From the NCBI GenBank assembly GCA_022376515.1, contig WTXI01000008.1:310001-374000 (forward strand): a stretch of 64,000 bases of DNA. The letters run 5' to 3'. The notes below the pieces were generated by a model, which saw only the letters and a list, made by a program, of their open reading frames with translations, was not told the DNA's origin and did not search any database. A program made the position numbers and the translations under genes. The DNA comes from Lactifluus volemus (Eukaryota; Basidiomycota; Agaricomycetes; Russulales; Russulaceae). Below are positions 11,101 to 22,600 of the stretch, in pieces. Position 1 is the stretch's first letter; every line of letters starts with the position of its first letter.

Positions 11101-11920
11101 CATCAGAGCCACATACTCGGCCAAAGGGTAGAAGCCCTTCTCTATCAGGTCTTTTCTGGCCCTCTTCTGCCTGTAGAGTGTGCTTCTGGACTTTTCTGTC
11201 ACCCTTGGTCGCTTTTGTGCTGTGCTGATCTGCTGTGCCTGCACAGCAAGTTGCTGTGCTTTCTGGAGCATTGCACTGAAGTGCTCCAGTTCAGACACCT
11301 CAGAAACGTCATCACTGTCACTGGAGGAGCTGTCGTCATCACCTCCCATCCAGGAGTGGCCATGGAGTTCCTGGTTGATGCCTGCACCGGGGATCTCTGG
11401 GGAAAGCATTGTCACACATGTAAGCAAGAATTTAATGGCAACACATACCCTCCTTCACTGCATTCGGACTGCTGAGACGTGCAAGTAGCGCTCTTTTAGC
11501 ATTCTGACTTCTAGCTTGCTGTGCACGAGATTTTATAGGCATTGGGGGGGGTATTTTTGCTGTCCCACTGGGGAGGTACACGCCTTTTGCTTAGGTCACG
11601 TGACCTTAGTAAGCGGTCACGTGTGTGTCAAAAAGCGGATCGTGTTTTTCCAACTTTCCATTTTCGGAGTCTAGGGAGTAAAATAATACATTTTAAACAA
11701 AAAAAAAAAAACTGGTCTCAGCTCACTCAAAAATCAATATTTTTTTTCAAACTTACATAGCATACAGAGCTATTTATGTACACTTTCATTCCTATGTTAT
11801 ATATATTGCTTATGATCAATATTGCATGAGGAGATAGAAAAGTTTAACAACCTCAGAGATGGGGTTAGCTAGGGTTTAATTGCTGACATAAGGGGTGCCC
11901 GTTCCTGATGTCCCCTACCT
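8141..11920 (-). mobile_element. Complete Tc1/mariner-type DNA transposon with 51-bp TIRs
   Basis: The 3780-bp element is bounded by inverted repeats at 8141-8191 and 11870-11920. Both begin aggtaggggacatcagga and differ at one of 51 positions. TA dinucleotides flank both ends (8139-8140, 11921-11922), the target duplication expected for this superfamily. Subterminal copies of the palindrome tcacgtga/ggtcacgtg occur near 8211 and 11589-11615 and may be transposase-binding sites (inference). It carries one gene on the minus strand with all three catalytic acidic residues. The near-identical TIRs and undamaged reading frame suggest recent activity. It landed inside LINE 2. Confidence 0.95.
8317..11427 (-). 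CDS. DDE transposase (DDE_3, Tc1/mariner-type), three exons
   Basis: Exon 1 is 9308-11427, exon 2 is 8530-9255 and exon 3 is 8317-8470. Introns of 52 nt (9256-9307) and 59 nt (8471-8529) have GT-AG ends, and splicing keeps the frame (GPLRDEH-SEVCITFKPGK; PQIQR-YANRSARF). The first start is 11427; a second ATG six codons later is equally possible. Residues of about 60-380 are an acidic, low-complexity region of about eight degenerate repeats (ANGQ..., RAHDIP..., EEEEESD...). A helix-turn-helix-like region with SISERTARRWLKKLGW follows. The catalytic core holds ITHDESTFF (first D), LFDNAPSH (second D) and KYHCELNFIEQFWG (final acidic residue). It would cut and join the TIRs in the nucleus. Function is inferred from these motifs. 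Confidence 0.92.
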
Positions 11921-13605
11921 TATATAGTGGGGAGAGTTTGCTGCAGTCGGGGGTGTCGGTGGACACAGACCGGAGATGGTCACTCCTCAAGGCCCTTTCG
12001 CAGGGTCTCAATTTTTTCCTCTCACTCCCTTTGGGGGGTTTCCTATATATTCTTTTACCAAATAAACTGACACTACCTTATCTTACGAACACTTCCACTA
12101 AGTCCCCTTTCCTTCCTTTTGCCTCCTACTTTACCTCTTCTCTTTTCTCTTTTCTAGACCCCTCCCCAGAGCGCGCCATTGAGCTATGGCTCTTCAAGGA
12201 CACATGGGCTTGTATCCCCAGGTCATTGGAGCTAGACCGCCTCCTCTGGGATCTACAACCACCTTTGGTCATTGAACCCCCAGTTCCCCCCTCTAACTTT
12301 GCTTTCCACCTATGGGCGAGAGGCGAGCTCCCTCCCACGCCAGGCCACAAAGCCTGGCGTGCGTGTCCTAACACCCCATCAAACCAACCTCCGCCGTTTG
12401 TGAAAGAGCTGCTCTCTCACAAAAATCGACATCTCTTTACATCAGGACTACAACTCCTTAGCCAACATGCCTTCTTCGCAGACTACAGCGACCAGTTTAG
12501 GCTGCTGGCAGAAGACAACACTTTTTGCCCTTGCAACGACATCCCCTTCACACCTATCCTCTCACCACTGCACTCAGGCCCACCCACGCTGGCCCCCTTT
12601 TATCGTTACTCCATCAACCATGTTCTCTTTGACTGCTGCCTCCACTCTGACCACCGCACCTCCACCATCGAAGGCTTCTCCTCCCAATACCTCTTTTCTA
12701 CAGAAGCAGGTGGCAGGCACTTAGCACAATTTCTACTCCTCTCACAACAAGGCCTCTGGCCCCTCCCACCCCGCCCTGACCCCCCTTGAATGACTCCGGC
12801 CTCGGCCACGCTCCCCTCCTCCTCTAACTCTTCCTATTATTGCTCCTTCTTCTTTCCTCTTCACTCTTCTGTTTCCTTACTTGTGTCTCCGTTAGGATAG
12901 TACCTTGTACAGTGTAACTTAGTCTTGTTGCAATACACGTGGGGACTCTAAACCCCAATTCAAAAATAAATAAATAAATTTAAGACCCAAAGGGATGCCA
13001 AGGGTTGCGTGAAATACCCTCAGAAGGTGCAGGAGGTGGTGGTGGAGTGTGGGGAGGAAGATGGCGACCATTTGAGTCGCAAGGAATTCCTACAGTGTGT
13101 CAGCATGAAGCATTATCAGCCTTAATGTGCTCATACCATTTAAATGTGGATGAACTTCCTTTGTGGGGGTTCTTTCATGGTCTGGTGTGAAGTGTCCATG
13201 GATGGCATTTTTGTGCAAGTTTAAACCACACTCCGATCTACAAGCATGAAAGTAAATGAGACAAGTGAAGACAGTGGCAGGAGGACGGTTGGCAAACTAC
13301 TGGTAGTAGCCATGAGTGATTTACAAGTTACGAGTTGGAGCACTACCAGCTAAGTTGAACTTGTCAGGCTCAACCAATAGAACACATACAGCTGTTAAGA
13401 AAAATGGGATTCAACTTTTGCCAAGTGGTTGCTACCTAACTTGAACTACCCACCATCATTTTCCCTTAGCCAAAACTCCATTACTAAGAGCGTTCTTTCA
13501 ATTTTCCCTCCTTAAAAAAAGTCCAATTAGTACTGCCATTTTCTTTTAGACCATTAAACCATACCATAAATCCCATAGTAATGCATTGGCCACACCATAT
13601 TAGCT

Positions 13606-13722
13606 GTTCCTATGCAGTCGCAGATCTTGCTTGGGCTCAGTATACCCCCACACGCTGTATCAGCCACTCCCATGCAATCGCAGATCTCTCTCAGGCTGAG
13701 TATATCCCCACACCCTGTGTAA
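13606..13722 (+). repeat. Two-unit tandem duplication, about 58 bp
   Basis: The block cagtcgcagatc ... ctcagtataccccc at about 13614 recurs diverged as caatcgcagatc ... ctgagtatatcccc at about 13672. No coding meaning is seen. It lies between the Plavaka 5' end and the DUF6532-like relic. Confidence 0.7.
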
Positions 13723-13752
13723 GCCCCAAGTTAGACTCTGATTTCTTGTAGC

Positions 13753-16132
13753 TTGCAAGCTAATAAAGGCCCATATCTCTGTAATGTTTTGAAGGCTACT
13801 AGTAGGTCTCCTAGTGGCATAAACGAAAATAGCCAGCCTCAGCAGCCTTCTATGGAACATGGCAACAGTAAAGAAGATATGGACATGGAAGACGTCGAGT
13901 TGAACCAGCTGATGCCTGTAAAGGCAAAGGAGAGGTATCAGAATCTTTCACTTTGATTGTCTAACCCAACATGTGCTTCTCATATTATCAATCCTGGAGC
14001 ACCAGATATGAAACAGCCCAAGTGGATGAGTGCCGAGATTCAAGCTATTGAGGAGCATAAAAGAGAGAATGGGCTTTGATTGCAGATGTTGGAGCAAGAG
14101 AAGATCAAGGTATTGGCAAGAATGGAAGTTGACAAGGAGCTAGAAGACGACAAGGAAGTGCGTGAAGAAGATACAGCGACAAAAGGCATTGGTAATGTTT
14201 TAGGGAGCCAAGAGGTAATAGAAAGCAACTCAGACTTGGAGTTCATCGAGTTAGATGTCATCAGCGGCATGTCTGAGGATGAAGAGGAACTGAGTTAACT
14301 GACCATGAACTTGAAAGAGATTCTAGCCAAGAAGAAAACTATAAGTCCAGTCAGTCACTGCATAGATTTTATAAACTAGTGAGCTGAAAGGACACCATTA
14401 CGGCTCATGACAGAGAAATAAAAGGCCAGCAAAAGGAGAGATTCAAGTGGCTGTGGAAGTTGCCAAGACAGAGATGAAGGCAGGACAAAAGCAGTGCCAC
14501 TTAGCCAAGTCCCCAAAGCGTTTCAAATCCAGGTGATAAATTTCCAGTGGCATGATTATATCAGAGTCATCTGACACAGGTGTGATTGATTACAGCCTGA
14601 AATCCAAGTCCGCCGCAGTTGCAGCTAGCTTTCCTTCAGGTTTTATCATAAACTAGAAGGCAAACATAAAGACTCCGAGTTGGCATGATATACCCTCAGG
14701 CTCAGAAAATGCAAATGACAGTTCCCAAGAACTGCTAGGCCTTTGGCTGGACCTGAACCACCCAAAGCAGATCGGTGGGCTGAATGATGACGACACTACC
14801 ACAGTTTTGCCTTTCTATCACCTGAGAAAAAGTGGTTATGCCAACCCTGATCGTGAGAATGATGTGTGTTATTGTTCCCCATTTATATACCATAAAACAA
14901 GCTTGACCATTTTTGTCAGATGATTCTCATCAGCAATGCTGCCAGTGGCAACTCAGATGACAACGATGATAAAGTGCCAGCATCAAAGTGTCCCAAAGCC
15001 AGGCCCATCTTTGCTTTTAACTCAAAACCAGCAAATGCAACTGCTGCTGAACAGGCAACTCTACTGCTGGCAAGGGAAATCTGACGTACATTAAGCCTGA
15101 AAGGTACATTGGACTCCCCCACTCAAGTTGTGGCTGCCTCTACTGGAGGTGTTGCGTCTCTATTGATCTTGGTTAACTCAAGTAAAGATCTTCTGCAGTT
15201 TGCTTATGAAGCCTGGGCCACTAAGTTCTTACTGACACTCTATGGCTACCTTGGATCACTTGAAACCCCTTGGGAAATATCTGTGCCTGGATTAAACGAC
15301 GTTCAAACAATTCAGATGCTCATTGATCTTGTGTACCCTCAATCAGGATACAAGGTTTAACTGAATGATAAGATCTATAATATGGTGTATACTTCTTCCT
15401 TCCATTTATAGTAGCTTATTGATGTATAATGCTTGGAAATTTATAGGCCAAGGATCAGATTAACGAGAAGCAAACCTACTTTGGCCGTTGTGCGATTAAG
15501 GTTGTTACTAACCATTTTAACTCCCTGGAATTTATAGGTAATCATGCTGGGATTGCCAACTTTGTTTTATGGGCCACACAGTCCAACGGCCCAATGGTCT
15601 AGAAAGTACCCACCCCTATCGATTGCACTTACCCAGAAGACTCAAAGCATTACATCATATGTTTTCGCCTCATATATATCTCCTCTTAACCCTAAAGTAT
15701 CTCGTGTTCCAGTAACCCTGAAAGCTGTTTCAATCACATTTCATAATATCTGTGTTCTCACCGTTCATCAAATACATCAAGAAATCAGAATCTGATTTTG
15801 GGTATCCAAAGGGGGCACTTGGTATGGCCGCTGCCAGCATGAGTGTTTGACTGTACCCTCTGTGATTATCATGATGCTAACCAAAAAATCTTCAGCTGGA
15901 GTGTGCATTCCTAATGTATAAGACCAGAATGCAGAACTTGAAGAACATAGGGTACTTCTCCCATGAGATAGTCAGTGGTAAGGTTGATGATTATATTGTG
16001 GGTGCCAAAGGGCTTTCTGAGGAATGCTGGATGCAAATCCTGGAACTCTGTGAAGCCCAATCTGAGCAAGAAGAAGATGTTTGCATTAGCACACCAGGGC
16101 CTTTGATGAAGCAAGAGTGCTGAAACCTCCAT
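13753..16132 (+). pseudogene. Decayed DUF6532-like gene
   Basis: Scattered in-order pieces resemble basidiomycete proteins with the uncharacterised DUF6532 domain. A charged, coiled-coil-like N-terminal part spans about 13753-14297 (MLEQEKIKVLARMEVDKEL). The domain follows at 15100-16123: DVQTIQMLIDLVYPQSGYKV, a likely intron (about 15383-15448), AKDQINEKQTYFGR, NHAGIANFVLWATQSNGPMV, FIKYIKKSESDFGYPKGAL and EIVSGKVDDYIVGAKGLSEE, ending DICE-like LELCEAQSEQEED. In-frame stops follow SGYKV and NGPMV, and the frame shifts at least twice (near 15650 and 15840). The function of the family is unknown; these genes are often multicopy near transposons. Family assignment is from memory of the signature, so moderate. 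Confidence 0.65.
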
Positions 16133-16770
16133 GAGCTACCAAGCAGTCTGATTGATCCAGAATCATCTGATTAAATGGTAACATCTTCATATCCCTCACT
16201 AGGATCACAATGTTTACTAGTATTTATTTAGATTTGCAGCACTGAGTTCAGAGTTCAAGCAGCACCATATACCCACTGGCAGGTCCAGGCTCACATTCAT
16301 TGTCGCGCATTTTGAATGCTCCACTGTCTTTTCCCAGTTTTCTTTCATTCCTACCCCTTGCCTTTGTATATTTAGTCATTGATTCAATTTTTGTCCACCT
16401 GCTGAGTACTACTACTAGTATACAAAGTACTATACTAGTTTTAATGAAAATGTGCTTCAGTCTTGTCAGCTTTCAGACTTGCTGGCTTGTTAACTTGTTA
16501 CTAATCAGGCTCAAATGATTTTTTCTGTTCTGGTCAAGATTTTGACATTCGCTTGTCATGCTTGTCACTGGTTAACTTTTGCTTCTTGTACAAGCTTGTA
16601 CAAGATGTGACAAGAAATTTGTGAAAAGACTGATGTGGGTGCATTCATGGACACAGTTTCAGACAAAAGATAGCTGATCATATTTGTCTGAAACACATAT
16701 CCTTCATATAGGACTATCTTCCAGAATAATGTTCTGTCCAGGTGCTCTTTCCATCTAATAGGGCATGACT

Positions 16771-16940
16771 ATCAGAAAAACCCATCTGGCCTTAAAGTAT
16801 ATTAGATGCTCCTTAAAGCTTACTTAAGTGTCTTATTGACAGTAGTAAGTAGATCCTTCTGCTTACCACTGTCAATAAGGCACTTAAGTAAGCTTTAAGA
16901 AGCATCTAATACACTTTAAGGCCAGATGGGTTTTCCTGAT
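16771..16940. mobile_element. 170-bp foldback MITE (copy M1)
   Basis: It is almost one long palindrome: atcagaaaaacccatctgg at the left and its complement ending ttttcctgat at the right, with a short loop near 16855. Two other copies of exactly 170 bp are at 40036-40205 and 56342-56511, with a related 138-bp form at 39666-39803. It has no coding capacity. I found no convincing target-site duplication. Confidence 0.9.
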
Positions 16941-18553
16941 AATATCTAACATTTCTTTAATGTTCAATAACATAACTCAACTAAACCCCTTCCTTGCCAA
17001 ATATAATTGGCTGAACATCATTGGTGATCCGTTACCAGTGTTAGTCAATGCCTGGGTTTCCCTGAAGGATAACCAGAATAACAATTTTCTAGGATTGACT
17101 GTAGCAGTTCATGACTACTATGAGAGTATCTTTTCTCACATTGGTGACCTGAGCAAGTATATCACAATCCTACAGTAGATAATGTCAATAAAAAAGTAGG
17201 GCTGACATTCTCTTTGCCATTACCAGCATTACTAAAGACCACATATGTGCAGAGAAATCAGCAACAGGCCATTTAAGATTCCCATGTGAGATAAAATGAC
17301 TAACTGTAATCTATGGTGATATGCCATGTGAAAAGAAAAACAGAGATTCAGACTGTGTGTTAAGTGAAGAAAAAAATGCTTGAAAATCTCAAAATGCCAT
17401 CACAAGGCCAGGTAAGGTAGCAAAAAGCAAGAAAGGATGCTGTAACAACAAAGCATTATAATAATCTTTTGTAAATGGTCTGTGCACCATCACTTTAGAG
17501 CTGACTTATAAAAAGTTTTTATTACTATCATTGTGTGATCTCTACTTCTTGTTAGCTTCCATTGCAAGTAGTGTAAGCTTGACTAACTTCCAGCTTTGTT
17601 GACCATACATAATCTATATTAACAGAGCATGTAAGAACAACAGAAAAGCAGATACACAGTACAAATGTTATGGTTATACAGTTGATGACAGCAGGTAAAA
17701 TTTAATATCCTGTGATGAGGGATTATGAGAATGCAGGAGAGAGACTGGTGGCCAAGAATGGTACCCAGTGTTAGAGGGTACCAAGGACAGGACAACCAAC
17801 ATCCTAGGCACCCTGAGGACCCACCAGTGTGGATAACAACTGCTCCCCATTGGGGGCGATCGCACACAGCCATTACTTGCTATACTATTCCTTTTCCTCA
17901 CCCTGACTTTCTTTTATTTAGTTAGTACACTCTCCATGTTGAGGACTTAGTCCCATACCCACATTCACTATGAGTGGCCGTCTCTCAAGGCCCAGATTGA
18001 GACCATTCCCTTTGATTACTAGCCCCTCTCCTCCTTAATTAACAAATCTGTTTAGTCTAAAAATTATATATAGTAGCCAGACAAGACTCCAAATGAGTCT
18101 TGTCCTGTTGCCCCCATTCCATGCTCATGCTTGTCTGCTCCCTCATTTTATTTGTCACTGCTGCTACTGCTACTCTTCTCTCCTGATTTTTGCTCACAAT
18201 CCTGATTATAGGCTTTACAAAAAAGGAGTAACATATACATTGTTAGCTTTTATGGATGAATAATTGGCATCTTGAGCCATTTAGCCTCACATTTCTGCTT
18301 TGCAAGGAGTATATGCTGCTGGTTCAGTTTCTTGATTGTCATTTGCCATTGTTCTTTGTCACTCTCAATCCTTCTGCTTATGGATAAAAAAATACACTGT
18401 CCACTGTATCTTATATTCAATAAGAGTAGCCTCTTCTTCCTAGCACTGCTTCTGTGCACATGCATGTAGCCAATGGACTCATTCAACTAAGAGGACATGA
18501 TAAGCTATGACATTCACAAGATTCAAGAAAAGCACACACATTCCTGCAAGGCT
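16941..18553. other. AT-rich stretch without recognisable gene
   Basis: A 72-codon frame at 16960-17178 and short frames near 17725 and 18272 show no family features or context. I see no TIRs, LTR ends or RNA genes here. Confidence 0.5.
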
Positions 18554-18561
18554 TGTATGCT

Positions 18562-18640
18562 TAGACTGTCCGGGGGCTGGTCTGGCCCTCGTTGGCCCTA
18601 GGGCCAACCCAGCCCTTGCCTACCCTAAACAGGTGATGCG
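18562..18640. repeat. Left hAT end with GGCC-rich subterminal repeats
   Basis: The terminal tagactgtccggggg is followed by repeated ggccctngttggccctagggcc-type blocks that recur, more numerous, at 26905-27040. Such repeats near hAT ends are commonly bound by the transposase (family knowledge); binding here is inference. Confidence 0.75.
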
Positions 18641-19099
18641 TACAAATGCACTGTCCAAGCGACAGCAACACACGCTGAGACAAAACTCAAAATCACACAA
18701 AGATAAGATGACTCAAGATAATATTGATTAAAGGAGGGAAGTCTAAGGGTTTATCTACAGGTAAGGACAATTAGAGAGGAAGTAAAGGGAAAACTGAGTC
18801 AAGAAGTGAGTCTTGCTGTGGGTGGTGTGGTGTTGGCGTTGTGTTGAAGTAAGTGGTGGTGTCAAAGGTGAGGGGCACGGTGAGAAAAGAATATGTACAA
18901 GAGATGTGTGGGCGGTAGTGTTGAGGCATCGCAGCAGCACTCTGAAGCTACCTTACAAGATCACGACCCACTATCTGAAAGCATTTGATGAGACATACTG
19001 TTCATGCCAACCTGGAAATAAGTCCTTGTCCTTCAGGCGTAAAATTTGTTGGTGGAACGTGTTGATTTCCCCAAAAGAATTCTGTATCTATCCACGTTA

Positions 19100-19300
19100 C
19101 GGTGGGGGGGGGGTCTGTATCAATCCACAATGTGGTAGATAAGTAAGAAGCCTCACCAGTCCTTATGTATTGCTCTCGCATGGCGTTGTCAGCGGTAGGA
19201 GGGGTCTGTATTGAATCCGCAATGTGATAGAATACACGAGTAAGAAGCTTTCACTAGTCCACATGAATTCCTCTCGCATGGCGCTGTAAGCGTGGGGGGG
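19100..19300 (+). repeat. Diverged tandem repeat of about 90 bp in hAT left part
   Basis: The run ggtctgtatcaatccacaat ... ctctcgcatggcg near 19112-19195 recurs as ggtctgtattgaatccgcaa ... ctctcgcatggcg near 19203-19290, each next to a G run. Confidence 0.7.
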
Positions 19301-19660
19301 AAGGAACAAGAGACACATAAGCTGCTTGTTCAAGTGTGCCTGGTTGATACAGAAATACAGACCCATATCCCTTGGGCTGCCGTGTTGAGGACACTGAGAA
19401 GGGCAACGTTGCCATCAATGACATGTCGCCTTTCATGTCGCTTTCGATATGAACCTGGTCCAACATTGAGTTGCTCCTGCTGAGCACTGAGTGGCTGAAT
19501 GGGGAAAGAAAAAAAAACTCGCTAGTAGAACTTGAAGTCTGCGATGTTTAACTAGAAAAAACCTGACCTATTATCCCAAATTCGTCCATAGCCTCTCGAG
19601 TTTGATCCCCACAAATAGCTTGTCCTGTGCGGCCTTCAATGCACCCTTTTTTTTTTTCAT

Positions 19661-22600
19661 GGCTCGTGGAGAGCATGATCGACCCGACCCAAGCCTTATT
19701 GTTGAAGGCTCACAGAGGCCCCTCTCTTTAAAGCGGGTCCAGGGCCACGACTATCCAATACCTGTGTCAGAAGAGCTATGTGAGCGAAAACAAGGTAGAC
19801 TCACCTTGTTACCCTTTCCTCAGCTGTCCTAACATGATGAAGACCCTCCCTGCCATGTAGATACAAACCAAAAAGAGGGGGTTGCCTACAAGGTTGCACC
19901 TAGACCTGATGGTGATGCAGTTCGGGAAGATGGTACATTGAAGGATACAAGTGAGATAGAGTGGGTATACTCACCATCAGAATCTGAATGGCCATTGCCC
20001 TGTGCTCAGAAAAGACAGCATCAGGATCAAGATACTAGTGGGCCAGCCGAGTCTGATGGAAAACGACCCAAACATCCCAAATCCAGAGTAAGCCTGTCTA
20101 TACTGAAGTAAGCCTCAAGTCCTCTAATGATTGGCAGAAGCAGGGGATTACTGGGACTGGTTTGGACTCTGATGACTCTGATGCCAGCATTGACATAGTC
20201 CGAAAGGCCAAGGGAAGTACTTCTTACAAACGAAGAAAAGAAACTGTGAGCTGCGATGGGGAATCTGATGGAATGGACGAGTTGAGCAGCAACGCATGTG
20301 ACATAAACAAGGTTCGTTTGTTTCCCTCGCTGCTGGATAAACAATAGAAAGACCCAACCCAGCTTAAAGATCCAACGAAAGACCTTCGCCTCTGCGGGAG
20401 GCCTGGTACTGGTATGCATCCCACCAGGAAGAACCATGTAAATGGCTGGTATTGCAAGTTTTGTCTGTAAGTACTTTTTCTACCTCTCTATCCAATAGTG
20501 ATTTACATGATACAGGGAACTTGGCCGTCCAAAAACCTCTGCCTTTTTGGTCGGTAATGTTACATTAAGACAGCGCCATCTCCAGTGGTACGTTTTTTCT
20601 TTCTTCATTCTTCTTCAGTTTTAATTGTCTTGTACATTATTAGCTGCCATCCTGACGATTACTGGATTGCTTGCATCAATAGCAGCTTCACACCGGACCC
20701 TCTCAAGTTTCCTCGAGGCTGGATTCCTCCCAGCTCAACCAAATCGTGAGTCATCAGTGACTCAACAGTCTTCGTTTGCTGATAACGTGCATAGCAATAC
20801 TAAGTAGCAGTCCATCGGAAACTTCATGCTGCCAAAGCCATCTTCAGGCCTCCCAGTTACAAAAGCTGGGATTTTTTTTTTTTTTTAGAATAACTTTTAT
20901 TAAGCGATTTCAGGGTACACACATCCTATAGACTGTGTTCAAGTCCTGACAGTACCACTACTCAAGTCCTGTCACATTACTGAGTCCATTAGCCCTCTCC
21001 TGGTCCTTCACTTCTTCTTAGTGTTAAGCCGAGTCAAACGTCGGTCGGAGGTACCCTCGGAACACTGGTCAGACGCAAACTCTCTGACCAAAGTGCAGAG
21101 CAGGGCGGGACCTGTTGATGCCACCTCGACAGCGCTGGATGGAGTGTTTGGCCATTTGTAGGTGCTTTGCTTCTTCTTTTTCTTCGGAGCTTTAGTCTTG
21201 AGCATTGTCGCAGTTTGCAGGGCAGTGGTGGCCAATGGAGTGACCGTGTTAGAGGGGGCAGTGGGAGGATTAGGGGGGCCTGGCTTGTCCGGCCTAGCGT
21301 GGGCGGAGGATCTACCCTTGCCTTTTGCATCCCCACTCTTTCCACTCTCCTCCATGGAAATAGGGCATCGGTGTCACTTTGCAGCTTTGCGGGATGTGAA
21401 CTTCCATCCGCAGGTCAGGCATTGCCATTGTGGTCTGCCATTAACAGCTTCTTCAGCTGCTTTTCAGCGATCTCACCTCGATGTGCAGTTCCTTTTCTGT
21501 GAGAGTCGCCTCTTCTCCTTTTGGGCCTGCGTAGCTCTCTGCTGGCCTTTTGAGAGATCGAAAAAGGCTTGAGGGCCTTCCCCATTAAGAAGCTCTAAGA
21601 TATATCCAAACATCACCTTTTTTACCTTATCGATGGGGTGAGGCACAAGCACGACAGCACACTTGACCAGGTGAGCATGGAACTGGGGAGCGAACTCAAC
21701 CCAAGAAATTTTTCCGTCCACTGCCTTTTGGGCTGAGAGGGCATTGGCCCTGAGGTTGTTCACAGAGAGGAACCAATGACAACGAAAGGTGTTAAGGATG
21801 TCGAAAATGGAGAGTTCGTTATCCCCAGAAAGTGCCTTCTTCTTTGCAAGCTTTTTCCTGGGAGGGAAGTAGCGAGGTTTGAGGGAGGGCTCTGCCCCGC
21901 CGGCCAACGTATCCAAGGCGGGCATTTGAGTGGGCTGAGAAATGGGAGTCTCAGTGAAAACCCGTGAAGGTGAAAATTCATGAGAATTAGAAGGGCCAAT
22001 CTCGTTCTGCGGTCTTGACAGGGGCTCGAGCAGGGGCCATGTTCCTGTGAGGGGCTGGGGAGGTGCCACAGAGGGAGAGGGAGGGGGAAACTGAAACCTG
22101 GGGGTTGCAGTGGGTGTAACGGGGGGGGAAGTCATCGTGGGAAAAATCAACGATGATGGTGGTAAGAGACCAAAGAGGAATGCAAAAGCTGGGATTCAAG
22201 AACATTTGCTCACTCTCATTGTGAGCTGTGACTTGGTGCATCTTCATGTCTTCCCTCTCACTACTCAGCATTACTGATAACCATCTTCCAGCCTTTTCGC
22301 TTTGTTGAACACCCTGCCTTTTGGGGCTTCATATCATATGTCAATCCCAAAATCACCGACACAGATATCCCCAGGAAGACCACCATTGACACCAAAGTAG
22401 CCTGTCTCGAAAACACAACAATCAATATTATTAATGTAAGAATTGATACAATATGTCTCTATTTTATTAACCAATGTGTAGCGCATTCAATTGAAGGTAT
22501 CCGTGGTGTGGGATGGCTGGTCCAGTGGCAAATGTTGACCTTTCACCTTGTTCAGCAATTCATTTATTGATTCCTCTCCTGGCGATGATTCCATTTGGGA

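Larger units (their letters stand above)
7885..12976 (+). mobile_element. 5'-truncated LINE copy (LINE 2), split by a mariner-type transposon
   Basis: LINE sequence occupies 7885-8140 and 11921-12976. The reading frame crosses the mariner insertion: 7847-8138 leads to DSYGHAFLL, and 11923 continues YSGESLLQSGVSVDTDRR, an RNase H-like stretch. The C-terminal zinc-binding tail follows (CPCNDIP ... HVLFDCC, about 12528-12645) and the stop is at 12787. The 3' end is attcaaaaa followed by a taaa-repeat tail instead of plain poly(A). Flanking 14-bp duplications with one mismatch are aatttgagacccaa (7871-7884) and aatttaagacccaa (12977-12990). The target is again the Plavaka relic. Confidence 0.92.
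5513..13290 (-). pseudogene. Plavaka-type transposase relic, split by four insertions
   Basis: Read on the minus strand from right to left, this is one transposase gene of the basidiomycete Plavaka group (CACTA-related). N-terminal pieces are at 12991-13290: a C-x3-C/H-rich segment, then HPHLNG, a 47-nt GT-AG intron (13090-13136), then IPCDSNG and a proline run LPPHTPPPPP. The frame continues at 7819-7884 and 6205-7234, with WAASVMEFG, MSADWAWEQ, THGAMFVPIV, CPDGHFQHTIYRLGPYIADY and AAIVQGWCPK. It then continues at 5513-6004 with FPRADIHHLLSPDLLHQ, FKDHLVTWV and DGQDFKQWTGDDSKALMKV. Insertions interrupting it are a solo LTR, two LINEs and, through the second LINE, a mariner-type element. Several stops and frameshifts show it is dead. 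The C-terminal part is lost left of 5513. Confidence 0.88.

Noticed and set aside
9409..11488. Long plus-strand frames rich in serine, leucine and proline opposite the mariner transposase
   Set aside because: They mirror the GAG/GAA-rich acidic repeats of the minus-strand exon and have no introns, motifs or start context.
11696..11760. A/T runs near 11698 as a LINE poly(A) end
   Set aside because: They lie inside the mariner-type TIRs, and no duplication or LINE sequence is adjacent.
20625..20807. Separate small gene with a signal-peptide-like start
   Set aside because: The hydrophobic start is an intron and out-of-frame reading of a hAT exon; the true frame encodes the exon after the BED finger.
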